Of a stretch of 64,000 bases of DNA, positions 26,850-36,210 are shown in pieces; the first letter of the stretch is position 1, and each line of letters starts with the position of its first letter. This DNA comes from Sellimonas caecigallum (GTDB lineage Bacteria; Bacillota; Clostridia; Lachnospirales; Lachnospiraceae): contig NZ_CP173660.1 of NCBI RefSeq assembly GCF_045038405.1, forward strand, positions 2,046,001 through 2,110,000. The letters are read 5' to 3'. Made by a program: the position numbers and the translations under genes. A model generated the notes under the pieces. It made no database searches, was not told the DNA's origin, and saw only the letters and a program-made list of their open reading frames with translations.

Positions 26850-28211
26850 ATGAATATCATTATTGTAGGAGCTGGAAAGGTCGGCACAACGATTGCCGAG
26901 CAATTGAGTTCTGAAAACCATAATATTACGATCATTGACCTGAATCAGAAAAAAGTAGAGGAAGCGGCGGAAGACTTTGATATCCTTGGGGTTGTCGGAA
27001 ACGGTGCCAGTTACCAGGTGCAGATGGAAGCCGGCGTGAAAGATGCAGATCTTCTGATCGCAGTCACAGGTGCGGATGAGCTGAATCTTCTGTGCTGCCT
27101 GATTGCAAAGAAGGCCGGAAAGTGCCAGACTGTAGCAAGAGTGCGAAACCCTATGTACAGCAGAGAAGTCAATTTTATCAAGAGACAGATGGGGCTTTCT
27201 GTAGTGATCAATCCAGAGCTGACCGCTGCGCTTGAGATATCCAAGCTTCTACGACTTCCTTATGCAAAGAAGGTAGATACTTTTGCAAGGGGAAGGGTAG
27301 AGATGATCAAATTCCGTATCCATCCGGAACTTCATGTGGGAGGACTGAAGATTTCGGATATCCCGCAGAAGATGAAATGCGACGTCATGATCTGTGCGAT
27401 TGAAAGAAAAGGTCAGGTTATCATTCCAGGCGGAGACGTTGCCTTGGAAGACAACGATCTGGTATCCATGATGGCGGTTCCGAAAGAAACTGCCAGATTC
27501 TTTAAGAAAATCGGAATCAAGACACATCAGGTTAAAAGTACGCTGATCGTAGGCGGCGGAACGATCGCATATTATCTTGCGAAACAGCTCCTTGAGATGA
27601 GGGTGGAAGTGCGTATCATCGAACAGAGAAAAGAAAGATGCGAGGAGCTAAGTGAGCTGCTTCCAGAAGCTACGATACTTCAGGGAGACGGAACGGACAA
27701 GGAACTTCTTCTGGAAGAAGGACTCAAGCATACGGAAGCATTCGTGGCTCTTACCAATATGGATGAAGAAAATCTTATGCTTGCCATGCTTGCAAGAAAG
27801 TATTCAGATGCAAAGCAGATTGCAAAAGTAAACAGGATCCATTTTGAAGAAGTCATCGACGATCTGGATATCGACAGTGTGATCTATCCCAAAAATCTGA
27901 CGGCCGATCATATTACGAGATATACGAGGGCAATGCAGAATTCCATGGGGAGCAATGTGGAGACATTGTATAAGATTCTTGACGGGAAAGCAGAAGCTCT
28001 GGAATTTGTCATCCGGGAGGAATCAAAGGTAACCGGGTATCCGCTCGCGGAGCTGCGCTTAAAGGACAACCTTCTTGTATGTTACATCAGCCGGAATGGA
28101 AAACTGAAGATTGCCCGTGGACAGGACGATCTTCGCGTAGGGGATTCCGTGATCGTTGTAACGACTCACAAGGGACTGGACGATATCACAGATATTCTGG
28201 AAAGAGCATAA
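26850..28211 (+). CDS. trkA: Trk potassium uptake system, NAD-binding regulatory protein
   Basis: TrkA is the cytoplasmic gating ring of the Trk/Ktr K+ channel. The 453-residue product has two RCK halves, each with a Rossmann TrkA-N domain (GAGKVGTT at residues 7-14; VGGGTIAYYLA near 232) and a TrkA-C domain (about 140-215 and 370-453). This double-length form is the enterobacterial-type TrkA, not the single-RCK KtrA. GGAGG lies before the ATG. trkH follows after 28 bases on the same transcript. It should bind NAD(H) or ATP/ADP and sense nucleotide state. Confidence 0.95.
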   Translation: MNIIIVGAGKVGTTIAEQLSSENHNITIIDLNQKKVEEAAEDFDILGVVGNGASYQVQMEAGVKDADLLIAVTGADELNLLCCLIAKKAGKCQTVARVRNPMYSREVNFIKRQMGLSVVINPELTAALEISKLLRLPYAKKVDTFARGRVEMIKFRIHPELHVGGLKISDIPQKMKCDVMICAIERKGQVIIPGGDVALEDNDLVSMMAVPKETARFFKKIGIKTHQVKSTLIVGGGTIAYYLAKQLLEMRVEVRIIEQRKERCEELSELLPEATILQGDGTDKELLLEEGLKHTEAFVALTNMDEENLMLAMLARKYSDAKQIAKVNRIHFEEVIDDLDIDSVIYPKNLTADHITRYTRAMQNSMGSNVETLYKILDGKAEALEFVIREESKVTGYPLAELRLKDNLLVCYISRNGKLKIARGQDDLRVGDSVIVVTTHKGLDDITDILERA

Positions 28212-28239
28212 GAGAAAGGCTTGCAAAGGAGAAAAAATC

Positions 28240-29679
28240 ATGAATTATTCTATGGTGCTTTACATTGTGGGATGGATTTTAAATTTTGAGGCTGGATTTA
28301 TGCTGCTGCCTGGGCTGGTATCTGTAATCTACCAGGAAAAGGCTGGCTTGACGTTTCTGGCCGCGATCGCCATTGCGTTGGCATTCGGGATACCGCTTGT
28401 GATACGAAAACCGAAGAATAAAGACTTTTATATGAAGGAAGGATTTGTGTCTGTAGCCCTGAGCTGGATTGTGATGAGTATTGTAGGGGCGATCCCATTT
28501 ATGCTGAGCGGCGCTATCACAAATCCCGTCAGCGCTTTTTTTGAGACGGTTTCCGGATTTACGACGACAGGAGCCAGTGTATTGTCAGATGTGGAAAGTC
28601 TTCCGCGGTGTATTTTGTTCTGGAGGAGCTTTACCCACTGGATCGGAGGTATGGGTGTCCTTGTATTTATCATGGCGGTTCTGCCTCTGAGCGGCGGAAG
28701 AAATATCAACCTTCTCAAAGCGGAAAGTCCAGGGCCATCTGTTAATAAGATGACGCCAAGGCTCAGGACAACAGCGGCGGCTCTTTATAAGATTTATATT
28801 GTCATGACGATTTTGGAGATCATTTTCCTTTTGATCGGGAAAATGCCGCTTTTTGATGCGTTGACGCTTACCTTCGGAACTGCGGGTACAGGGGGATTTG
28901 GCGTTAAGAACGACAGTTTAGCAAGCTATTCGCCGTATTTACAGAATGTGGTAACGATCTTTATGATCTCGTTTGGCGTCAATTTTAATGTGTACTTTCT
29001 GATCTGGATGAAAAAGCCTCTGGAAGCTTTGAAATGCGAAGAGATCCGTTATTATTTTGGTATCATCGCCGCATCCATCGCAACGATCTTTATACATATC
29101 AGATCATTTTACGAGACGACAGAAGAGGCGCTGCGCCATGCGGCTTTCCAGGTCGGTTCCATTATCACAACGACGGGGTATGCTACGACGGACTTTAATC
29201 TGTGGTCAGAAGTGCCGCAGACAATCCTTGTCATGCTCATGTTTATCGGTGCATGTGCCGGCAGTACAGGAGGGGGAATCAAAGTATCGCGTTTAGTAAT
29301 CCTGTTAAAGACGATCAAAAAAGAACTGTACCAGATCATCCATCCTTCCAGTGTTAAAAAAATTAAGATGGACGGACACCTGGTACAGCACGAAGTAGTC
29401 AGAGCGACGAACGTATTTCTCATCCTGTATGTGATTATCTTTGCTTTGTCCGTACTTCTTGTGGGATTTGACGGACATGATTTGGTAACCAACTTTACAG
29501 GCGTGGCGTCTGCATTGAATAATATTGGTCCAGGGCTTCAGCTCGTAGGACCTATGGGGAATTTTGGAGTTTTCAGCAGCGGTGCACAGTTTGTCCTCTC
29601 TTTGGATATGCTGGCAGGACGGCTGGAACTGTTTCCACTTCTGGTGCTTTTCATGCCAAAGACATGGAAAAAGTTTTAA
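28240..29679 (+). CDS. trkH: Trk potassium uptake system, channel subunit
   Basis: TrkH is the K+-translocating membrane subunit. The 479-residue length and four repeated membrane-pore-membrane units fit the family. Selectivity-filter glycines are visible in the pore loops: FTTTGASVL near residue 107, GTAGTGGFGVKN near 220, TTGYATTDF near 315 and NNIGPGLQ near 430. The C-terminus ends LFMPKTWKKF as in many TrkH proteins. AGGAGA precedes the ATG. Its last four bases overlap the end of the convergent DUF5714 gene. Confidence 0.95.
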   Translation: MNYSMVLYIVGWILNFEAGFMLLPGLVSVIYQEKAGLTFLAAIAIALAFGIPLVIRKPKNKDFYMKEGFVSVALSWIVMSIVGAIPFMLSGAITNPVSAFFETVSGFTTTGASVLSDVESLPRCILFWRSFTHWIGGMGVLVFIMAVLPLSGGRNINLLKAESPGPSVNKMTPRLRTTAAALYKIYIVMTILEIIFLLIGKMPLFDALTLTFGTAGTGGFGVKNDSLASYSPYLQNVVTIFMISFGVNFNVYFLIWMKKPLEALKCEEIRYYFGIIAASIATIFIHIRSFYETTEEALRHAAFQVGSIITTTGYATTDFNLWSEVPQTILVMLMFIGACAGSTGGGIKVSRLVILLKTIKKELYQIIHPSSVKKIKMDGHLVQHEVVRATNVFLILYVIIFALSVLLVGFDGHDLVTNFTGVASALNNIGPGLQLVGPMGNFGVFSSGAQFVLSLDMLAGRLELFPLLVLFMPKTWKKF

Positions 29680-30374
29680 GGATGGAACGGGCAGTGCTTT
29701 TTCAGGCATTGCCCGTTTTCTTCGTGAAAACTGCAAGAGATTTGCTCTGGAATCTCCATTTTCACGCCGGTCTTTTCTTCTGTAAATTTGGCAGCTTCCA
29801 AAATGGCAAGGAAAGAATCGCGCTTGCAGCATCTCGGACCTCCGTGTTCTCCGATGGATTTCAAAGCACGCGAAGACATCTGGTTGGAGAGTCCCCAAGA
29901 AGTGCCGCTTAAAGGAGTGGATCCTGAGAGGATGCTGAAATAGATACCAGTGCTGATTCCGGCTCCACATGAGCCCCAGAAGCCGCACACACCTCCCGGC
30001 ACCTGTTTTCCACGTTCTTCCATGATCGAAAGCGCCTTAGGAAGATCCAGATTTCCTCCGGCGTTTTTGTATGCGGTCAGAAGGACAGCGCCAACAAGAA
30101 CATGGTGTTCTGGACCGTGCATATAGATGAAAGGATCGGCCATGATTTTCTGTGCCAGAAAGATTGGATTTTTGGAAGTCTCGGACAGACAGACGGAGCG
30201 GATTGTCTGAAGCCCCTGGGCTTCATGGCATTCATCGCAGACAAAGTGCCCGTCCGCGCAGCAGGCGTTTGAAGGAAACAGACGGTGGCAAATGGAGCAT
30301 TCCATAGTTTTAGCTGTCTCCTGGTAGATTAATTCTTTTCCGCATATGAGACAGGCGTTTACATTTCGGTTCAT
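29676..30374 (-). CDS. DUF5714-domain, cysteine-rich protein
   Basis: A 232-residue soluble protein. The first 50 residues form a cysteine-rich metal site: C8-x2-C11, C26-x2-C29, C38-C39 and C46-x2-C49, probably binding zinc or Fe-S. The middle carries the family block GGVCGFWGSCGAGISTGIYFSIL, and the C-terminus has three more cysteines (CSFHEENGQCLKKHCPFHP). This matches the DUF5714 family of anaerobes, whose activity is unknown. The start at 30374 is chosen because AAAGGAAG lies upstream; longer versions run into the preceding gene. It is the last gene of the tyrA-aroA-radical SAM run and follows the radical SAM gene after 25 bases, so a joint role with that enzyme is plausible. Confidence 0.85.
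   Translation of the reverse strand: MNRNVNACLICGKELIYQETAKTMECSICHRLFPSNACCADGHFVCDECHEAQGLQTIRSVCLSETSKNPIFLAQKIMADPFIYMHGPEHHVLVGAVLLTAYKNAGGNLDLPKALSIMEERGKQVPGGVCGFWGSCGAGISTGIYFSILSGSTPLSGTSWGLSNQMSSRALKSIGEHGGPRCCKRDSFLAILEAAKFTEEKTGVKMEIPEQISCSFHEENGQCLKKHCPFHP
29686..29721. terminator. convergent terminator between trkH and DUF5714
   Basis: AACGGGCAGTGC (29686-29697) pairs with GCATTGCCCGTT (29706-29717), then TTT. It lies inside the 3' end of the minus-strand gene and serves the plus strand best. Confidence 0.75.
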
Positions 30375-30399
30375 TCTATTTTTTCTTCCTTTCAGATTT

Positions 30400-31266
30400 T
30401 TAATACCGGCAGGTGGACAAAAGGATATCGATAGCATCCAGCAGCACGTCCTTTTCTTCCGGCAGATGTCCCTGTATCGTGTACATGTTAAGAACTGTCG
30501 TATCATGGAACATACAGTTTTTTACATAAAGATTTTGAAGGAGAATGCGCTCTTCCCAGAGCATTTCAGCATCGTTCATCATCTCAAAATGACCTTTCTT
30601 CGCATCCTGGTAAAGTGGGGTATCTTCCCAGAGTTTGAGCTTCAGACACCAGATATCGGAAGGATTGACACGGTTCAGGAGCCGAGCAGTCTCAAGGGCA
30701 TGGAGTTTCGAGAACGTTCGGCCGCCAAGTCCCAGGATGATCGTTACGTAATATTCGATGCCCGCTTTTTTCAAGCGGTCCAGTTGGATGATCATGTCCA
30801 TGGAGGTCACACCCTTGCGCTGTTCCAGAAGGATGGAGTCGCTGCCGCTTTCCAATCCGATATGGAGAGTGGTAAGCCCCATCCGGCGAAGGGAGGCGAG
30901 TTCCTCATCCGTCTTTCGAGCAATGTCGTCGATTCTCGAATACATGGCAAACTCGTGGATATTCGGCATGAACGTGTCGGTCATGTCGAAAATAGTGCTT
31001 AAAAGATCGTAGCTCATCACGAAAGCATTTTCTCCAAGGAGGAACAGACGATGGTCATTTGGGCGAAACTGTCCGAGAATGTACATGTTTCGGCGGATCT
31101 GTTCCATTGGGAGAATCTGAAATTGATCTTTGGCGAAATCGCAGAAACGGCATTTCCCGTAGCTGCATCCAAGCGCCACTTCTAGAGCGGCGCTCTTTTC
31201 TTCACTTGGAGGAAGATAGATCGTATCATGCGTATAAATCGAAGCAAAAAGTTCGTCGTTTGTCAT
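30400..31266 (-). CDS. radical SAM protein of unknown substrate
   Basis: A 288-residue radical SAM enzyme. The cluster motif is C-x4-C-x2-C (CSYGKCRFC, near residues 34-42), the spacing of the Elp3/B12-independent GCxxNxCxFC type. The rest fits a partial TIM barrel: a MYSRIDDI segment, then GLTTLHIGLESGSD (the strand that contacts SAM) and IILGLGGRTFSKLHALETARLL. No B12-binding or SPASM domain is visible, and the length is near the minimum for the family. The start at 31266 follows AAAGGAGG; the ATG further upstream overlaps the aroA stop and that Shine-Dalgarno sequence. It lies between aroA and a DUF5714 gene, both on the same strand. Confidence 0.85.
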   Translation of the reverse strand: MTNDELFASIYTHDTIYLPPSEEKSAALEVALGCSYGKCRFCDFAKDQFQILPMEQIRRNMYILGQFRPNDHRLFLLGENAFVMSYDLLSTIFDMTDTFMPNIHEFAMYSRIDDIARKTDEELASLRRMGLTTLHIGLESGSDSILLEQRKGVTSMDMIIQLDRLKKAGIEYYVTIILGLGGRTFSKLHALETARLLNRVNPSDIWCLKLKLWEDTPLYQDAKKGHFEMMNDAEMLWEERILLQNLYVKNCMFHDTTVLNMYTIQGHLPEEKDVLLDAIDILLSTCRY

Positions 31267-31283
31267 GGGTCTGCCTCCTTTCA

Positions 31284-32585
31284 TCAGACAGTAAGGCTTT
31301 TTAAAGATGCAAAAAATCCGGGATAGGATACATCCACACAGGAACTGTCAAGTATGTCTGTCACACCGTCCGAGGCCAGGGCTGCCACGGAAAACGCCAT
31401 GGCGATACGGTGATCGAGATATGGATTGATCACTGTACCGTGCAACGCTTTTCCTCCGCGGATGATCATTCCATCCTCTGTCGGGGTAACATCGCCGCCC
31501 ATCCGGGTAAGGTTTTCTGTGACTGTCCGAATCCGATCCGTCTCTTTTACTTTCAGTTCCGCGGCATCCCGGATGACGGTAGTTCCATCGGCGAAAGCTG
31601 CCAGAACAGCAATCATCGGGATCTCATCGATGAGAGTCGGGATCAGTCTTCCTTCCACGACAGTGCCATGGAGAGAACTGGATCTGACAAGGAGGTCGGC
31701 GGTCTGCTCCCCGCCCTCAGCAGTCTCATTCACATATGTGATATCGGCACCCATATCCTGACACACTTTCAGTATCCCAGCCCGGGTTGGATTTGTACCG
31801 ACATTTTTGATAAGCAGTTCAGATCCCGGGACGAGAAGAGCAGCAGCGATAAAGTAGGCGGCCGACGAGATGTCGCCTGGTACATGAATCTTCTGCCCAT
31901 AGAGCTCCTGACACGGGAGGATGGAAATCCTGGCCGAAGCATCCGCTGATATTTCTGTAGAAACGGAAGCGCCAAATTTACAGAGCATCAGTTCCGTGTG
32001 ATTTCTGGAAAGCACAGGCTCTGTGACAGATGTCACGCCGTCTGCGTAAAGTCCCGCAAGAAGGATGGAGGATTTGACCTGGGCCGAAGCGACAGGGGAA
32101 TGATAGGTAATCCCGTGCAGGGAATTTGTTCCATCGATGCGCAGAGGAGCGCAGCCGTCTCCGCGGATACTTTCAATCTTTGCACCCATCCGGGTAAGAG
32201 GGGTAATGATACGCCCCATAGGACGAGAGTTCAAAGAGTCGTCTCCGGATAAGACGGAGGTAAACGGCTGTGCGGAAAGAATACCTGATATGAGCCGCGT
32301 GGTTGTGCCGCTGTTTCCTACATCCAGATGGGATCCCGGGGCAGACAGTCCGCGCATCCCTTTTCCATGGACGATGAGACGCCCCTCTTCTTTTTGTTCA
32401 ATATCAATTCCCATCTGCCGGAAACAGCCGATGGTAGAGAGACAGTCTGCCCCGTAGAGGAAGTTTGTGATTTCAGTTGTCCCTTTTGAAAGAGCACCGA
32501 ACATCACACTTCTGTGGGAGATGGATTTATCTCCTGGTATCGTGATTTCGCCCCGCAGAGGAGCAGAATTCGTAAGCTGTGTCAT
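31284..32585 (-). CDS. aroA: 3-phosphoshikimate 1-carboxyvinyltransferase (EPSP synthase)
   Basis: AroA joins shikimate-3-phosphate and phosphoenolpyruvate, the sixth step of the shikimate pathway. The 433-residue product has the conserved PGDKSISHRSVM at residues 18-29, the GDDSLNSRPMGRI block, GNSGTTTRLISG and the C-terminal DHRIAMAFSVAAL. AAGGAAAAGG precedes the ATG. It follows tyrA after 27 bases on the minus strand, so prephenate and EPSP steps share a transcript. The radical SAM gene starts 17 bases after its stop. Confidence 0.96.
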   Translation of the reverse strand: MTQLTNSAPLRGEITIPGDKSISHRSVMFGALSKGTTEITNFLYGADCLSTIGCFRQMGIDIEQKEEGRLIVHGKGMRGLSAPGSHLDVGNSGTTTRLISGILSAQPFTSVLSGDDSLNSRPMGRIITPLTRMGAKIESIRGDGCAPLRIDGTNSLHGITYHSPVASAQVKSSILLAGLYADGVTSVTEPVLSRNHTELMLCKFGASVSTEISADASARISILPCQELYGQKIHVPGDISSAAYFIAAALLVPGSELLIKNVGTNPTRAGILKVCQDMGADITYVNETAEGGEQTADLLVRSSSLHGTVVEGRLIPTLIDEIPMIAVLAAFADGTTVIRDAAELKVKETDRIRTVTENLTRMGGDVTPTEDGMIIRGGKALHGTVINPYLDHRIAMAFSVAALASDGVTDILDSSCVDVSYPGFFASLKSLTV

Positions 32586-32612
32586 AGTCTTTTTCCTTTT
32601 CCTTATTTTGAT

Positions 32613-33704
32613 TTATGCGCGTTCATAGACGGTGTAGCGGTGCTTTCTCAACACCTGTGCTGCGTTCTTTTGAGCAGCCTCGTCATAAAATTCGATGCGC
32701 AGAACCCCTTCCTCGAATTCACGGTTGTGGACAATGCCGATATTCTTGATACTGATATTGTTGGAAGCAAGAATGGTGGCAATCGTAGCTACGACACCTG
32801 CTTCGTCGATGATATCACAGTATACGGCGAACATCTTTTTGATCGGTCCTGCGGAGATTTCAGGCACAGAATTTCTGTAATTTCTGGAAGAATCAAAAAA
32901 GCGATAGATTTCCTGAGCGTTTCCTTCGTCGATCATTTTCTTCGCTTCTTTAAGTGTCTCGATATAGCTCTCCAGGATGGAAGAGAGATTCTCCCGGTTG
33001 GACAAAAGGATGTGTTCCCACATGGTAGGGGAGGAAGATGCGATACGCGTGATGTCCTTAAAGCCTCCCGCGGCCAGCAGTTTCATCAGTTCATCCTTCG
33101 TGTCATGATCCTTCACAAAGTTGACAAGTCCGGATGCGATGACGTGGGGAAGATGGCTGATCGTCCCGGTAATGTAATCGTGTGTCCGGCAGTCCAAAAC
33201 AACAGGGAGTGCTTTCAGAGACTGTACAAAAGAGGCATATTCGGAAGCCTTTTTCTTCTGAGCATCCGAGGACGGGCTTATGATATAGTAGGCGTTCTCG
33301 ATCAGGACCGCCTTGGAGTTGGCGTATCCGGATTTTTCAGAGCCTGTCATTGGATGCCCTCCGATAAAGAAGGTATCCAATCCAAGCTTTGCTGCGTCCT
33401 CGTGGATCGGAGTCTTTACACTTCCCACATCGGTTAACACCGTATTCTCAGAAAGAAACGGCTTGACCTGGCTTAGATATGCGGAATTGTGAATGACCGG
33501 TGTGCAGAGGAAAATGTAGCTGCAGTCCCGGAAGTTGTCGTCGATGACAGTGACGGCTGTGTCGACGACTGACTCCGCGGTTGCAAGGGCCAAAGTCTCT
33601 CTGTTTTTATCAAAAGCAACGATCTCAGAGCCGGGATAGTAGAGGCGAATTGCTTTTGCGATGGAACCTCCGATCAGTCCAAGACCGATAAATCCTATTT
33701 TCAT
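32613..33704 (-). CDS. tyrA: prephenate dehydrogenase with C-terminal ACT domain
   Basis: TyrA oxidatively decarboxylates prephenate to 4-hydroxyphenylpyruvate on the way to tyrosine. The 363-residue product starts with the NAD-binding GLGLIGGSIAKAI motif (residues 6-18), has the HPMTGSEKSGY substrate motif near residue 118 and ends in an ACT domain (about 290-363, AGVVATIATILASNNISI). The ACT domain implies feedback control by an amino acid, most likely tyrosine. It is the first gene of a minus-strand operon and has a good promoter divergent from that of the EF-G-like gene. Confidence 0.95.
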   Translation of the reverse strand: MKIGFIGLGLIGGSIAKAIRLYYPGSEIVAFDKNRETLALATAESVVDTAVTVIDDNFRDCSYIFLCTPVIHNSAYLSQVKPFLSENTVLTDVGSVKTPIHEDAAKLGLDTFFIGGHPMTGSEKSGYANSKAVLIENAYYIISPSSDAQKKKASEYASFVQSLKALPVVLDCRTHDYITGTISHLPHVIASGLVNFVKDHDTKDELMKLLAAGGFKDITRIASSSPTMWEHILLSNRENLSSILESYIETLKEAKKMIDEGNAQEIYRFFDSSRNYRNSVPEISAGPIKKMFAVYCDIIDEAGVVATIATILASNNISIKNIGIVHNREFEEGVLRIEFYDEAAQKNAAQVLRKHRYTVYERA

Positions 33705-33741
33705 AAGTTATATCCTCATCTTTCTTTAGTCATATAATTCT

Positions 33742-33770
33742 ATTTTAAGAGATTTCAGTCTGTTTGTCAA
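33742..33770 (-). promoter_or_regulatory. promoter of the tyrA-aroA operon
   Basis: On the minus strand: TTGACA (33765-33770), 17-bp spacer, TAAAAT (33742-33747). Confidence 0.85.
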
Positions 33771-33826
33771 AACTATTATGCGTTAAAGTGAGAAAGTATA
33801 TTTGTTGTGAAAATTCTATAAAAGAG

Positions 33827-33855
33827 TTGTAAAATAACTAAGAATTTAGTACAAT
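33827..33855 (+). promoter_or_regulatory. promoter of the EF-G-like gene
   Basis: TTGTAA (33827-33832), 17-bp spacer, TACAAT (33850-33855), divergent from the tyrA promoter. Confidence 0.75.
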
Positions 33856-33924
33856 ATACACATGGTTACTGTGAAAGGAGAAAAACAGTAAAATCAGAAC
33901 TGAAAATTAAGGAGGCAGCACTAT

Positions 33925-36000
33925 ATGAAAGTTTACAGGACGGATGAGATCAGAAATGTGGTTTTATTAGGACATGGCGGATGCGGGAAGACGAGCCTTG
34001 TCGAAGCAATGGCTTATGTTTCCGGCGTGACAAACCGTATGGGAAAGATCAGCGATGGAAACACCATCAGCGATTTTGATAAAGAAGAACAGAAACGCGG
34101 CTTTTCTATCGGAACGAGCCTGATCCCGATCGAGTGGGAGAAAGCAAAGATCAATGTGCTGGATACACCAGGCTATTTTGACTTTGTGGGAGAAGTAGAA
34201 GAGGCAGTAAGCGCTGCGGATGCAGCAGTCATCGTTGTTTCCGGCAAGGCAGGAGTGGAAGTAGGAACGGAAAAGGCATGGGAACTGTGTGACAAGTATA
34301 ATCTGCCGCGTATGGTCTATGTGACAGAGATGGATTTGGACGATGCAAGCTTCCGTCAGGTAGTAGAGACGTTAAGAGCGAAATATGGAAAAGTGATCGC
34401 GCCTCATTTCATGCCGATCCGTGAGAACGAAAAGCTCGTTGGATATGTAAATATCATCAAGAATGCAGGAAGAAGATATACGGGAATTGCGGAAAGAGAA
34501 GAGTGCGAGATTCCGGATTACTGTATGGATTATCTGCAGCAGTACAGGGATGCGCTGATGGAATCTGTGGCAGAGACAAGCGAGGAATTTCTGGACAGAT
34601 ATCTATCTGGAGAAGAGTTTTCTGTGGAAGAGATCCGCTCCGCTATGCGTACGGAAGTGATGGACGGAGACATTGTACCAGTAGCAATGGGATCCAGCGT
34701 GCAGGCACAAGGTGTTGCAAATCTCCTTTCTGATATTGTTCGTTTCTTCCCAAGCCCGGCAAATCGCGAATGCGTGGGAATGAACAGAAAGACAAATGCG
34801 ATCTATGAAGCAAACTACGATTTTGCTAAGGCAAAAAGTGCATATGTATTCAAGACAATGGTGGATCCGTTTATCGGAAAATATTCATTCATAAAAGTGT
34901 GCTCCGGAGTAATCAAAGGCGATGACGTTCTATACAATTCCGACACAGATGCAGAGGCAAAACCGGGTAAGATCTACACAATGATAGGCAACAAGCCGAT
35001 CGAAGTGAGCGAACTTTTTGCGGGGGACATCGGCGCCATTGCAAAACTTAACACGACAAAGACAGGGGATACCCTTTCCACAAAGAATACCCAGCTTGCA
35101 TTCGCAAAGACAGAGTATTCAGTTCCATATACATACATGAAATATGTGACAAAAGCAAAGGGAGATGAAGACAAAGTTTCCCAGGCGCTTGCAAAGATGA
35201 TGGCGGAGGATGTTACCTTGAAAGTCGTAAATGACACGGAAAACCGCCAGATTCTCCTCTACGGTATGGGAGATCAGCATCTGGAGATTGTTGCAAGCAA
35301 ACTGGCATCCAGATATAAAGTGGATATCACACTGGAAAAACCGAAGGTGGCATTCCGTGAGACGATCCGCAAAAAATCCGATGTCGACTCCAAATATAAG
35401 AAACAGTCAGGCGGACACGGACAGTACGGACACGTAAAGATGACTTTCGAATCATCCGGAGATCTGGAAACACCGTACGTATTTGAAGAGACGGTTGTGG
35501 GCGGAGCTGTTCCAAAGAACTACTTCCCGGCAGTGGAAAAAGGTCTTCAGGAAGCTGTTGCGAAAGGGCCTCTGGCCGGATATCCGGTTGTGGGCATCAA
35601 GGCGGTTCTCTATGACGGATCTTATCATCCGGTAGATTCTTCCGAGATGGCATTTAAAACGGCTGCGATCCAGGCATTCAAGAAGGGTGTGATGGATGCA
35701 AGTCCGGTACTTCTTGAACCAATCGTATCCCTGAAAGTGACAGTGCCGGATGATTACACTGGAGATGTCATGGGAGATCTCAATAAGAGAAGAGGACGTG
35801 TGCTTGGCATGACACCGACCGCAGGAGGAAAACAGATCATTGAAGCGGATGTGCCGATGATGGAACTCTATGGTTACTGCACAAATCTCCGTTCCATGAC
35901 AGGCGGACGCGGTAAATACGAATACACATTTGCAAGATACGAGCAGGCTCCGAATGATGTGCAGGAAAAAGAGATCGCGAAGAGAGCAGCTGAAGAATAA
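33925..36000 (+). CDS. elongation factor G-like GTPase (EF-G paralogue)
   Basis: A 691-residue translational GTPase with all five EF-G domains. G1 is GHGGCGKTS (16-24), G3 is DTPG (80-83), but the G4 motif that reads guanine is TEMD at 134-137 instead of NKxD. Switch I also differs (KRGFSIGTSL). Domain IV holds GGHGQYGHV and the C-terminal ferredoxin-like domain the SMTGGRGKYEYTFARYE motif. It resembles the second EF-G type (EF-G II) common in Clostridia; a normal fusA should exist elsewhere. It stands alone with its own promoter, not near ribosomal protein genes. Roles in recycling, stress or slow translocation are possible but not shown. AAGGAGG precedes the ATG. Confidence 0.9.
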   Translation: MKVYRTDEIRNVVLLGHGGCGKTSLVEAMAYVSGVTNRMGKISDGNTISDFDKEEQKRGFSIGTSLIPIEWEKAKINVLDTPGYFDFVGEVEEAVSAADAAVIVVSGKAGVEVGTEKAWELCDKYNLPRMVYVTEMDLDDASFRQVVETLRAKYGKVIAPHFMPIRENEKLVGYVNIIKNAGRRYTGIAEREECEIPDYCMDYLQQYRDALMESVAETSEEFLDRYLSGEEFSVEEIRSAMRTEVMDGDIVPVAMGSSVQAQGVANLLSDIVRFFPSPANRECVGMNRKTNAIYEANYDFAKAKSAYVFKTMVDPFIGKYSFIKVCSGVIKGDDVLYNSDTDAEAKPGKIYTMIGNKPIEVSELFAGDIGAIAKLNTTKTGDTLSTKNTQLAFAKTEYSVPYTYMKYVTKAKGDEDKVSQALAKMMAEDVTLKVVNDTENRQILLYGMGDQHLEIVASKLASRYKVDITLEKPKVAFRETIRKKSDVDSKYKKQSGGHGQYGHVKMTFESSGDLETPYVFEETVVGGAVPKNYFPAVEKGLQEAVAKGPLAGYPVVGIKAVLYDGSYHPVDSSEMAFKTAAIQAFKKGVMDASPVLLEPIVSLKVTVPDDYTGDVMGDLNKRRGRVLGMTPTAGGKQIIEADVPMMELYGYCTNLRSMTGGRGKYEYTFARYEQAPNDVQEKEIAKRAAEE

Positions 36001-36030
36001 TATCTGAATAAAAAAGAATGCAGATACGGT

Positions 36031-36060
36031 CAAACGGCAGGTTTTTTAGCCTGCCGTTTG
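36031..36060 (+). terminator. hairpin after the EF-G-like gene
   Basis: CAAACGGCAGG (36031-36041) with CCTGCCGTTTG (36050-36060): 11 perfect pairs but only a weak U-tract after it. Confidence 0.6.
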
Positions 36061-36129
36061 GTATGCGTGAAAGGTCTCAGGAGGTTTTTGAAAGACTGTG
36101 GCAAGGGAGAAATATTTCGGACAAAATCA

Positions 36130-36157
36130 TTGTAAAACGCAGTAAATGTGTTATGAT
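36130..36157 (+). promoter_or_regulatory. promoter of the large membrane protein gene
   Basis: TTGTAA (36130-36135), 16-bp spacer, TATGAT (36152-36157). Confidence 0.55.
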
Positions 36158-36210
36158 ATAGAAACAAAATATCTTTTGACACAACATCATAGCAACAAAA
36201 AAGGAGAAAA

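Noticed and set aside
36031..36060. Hairpin after the EF-G-like gene as a regulatory RNA
   Set aside because: It is simply placed as a terminator; no conserved RNA motif or promoter precedes it.
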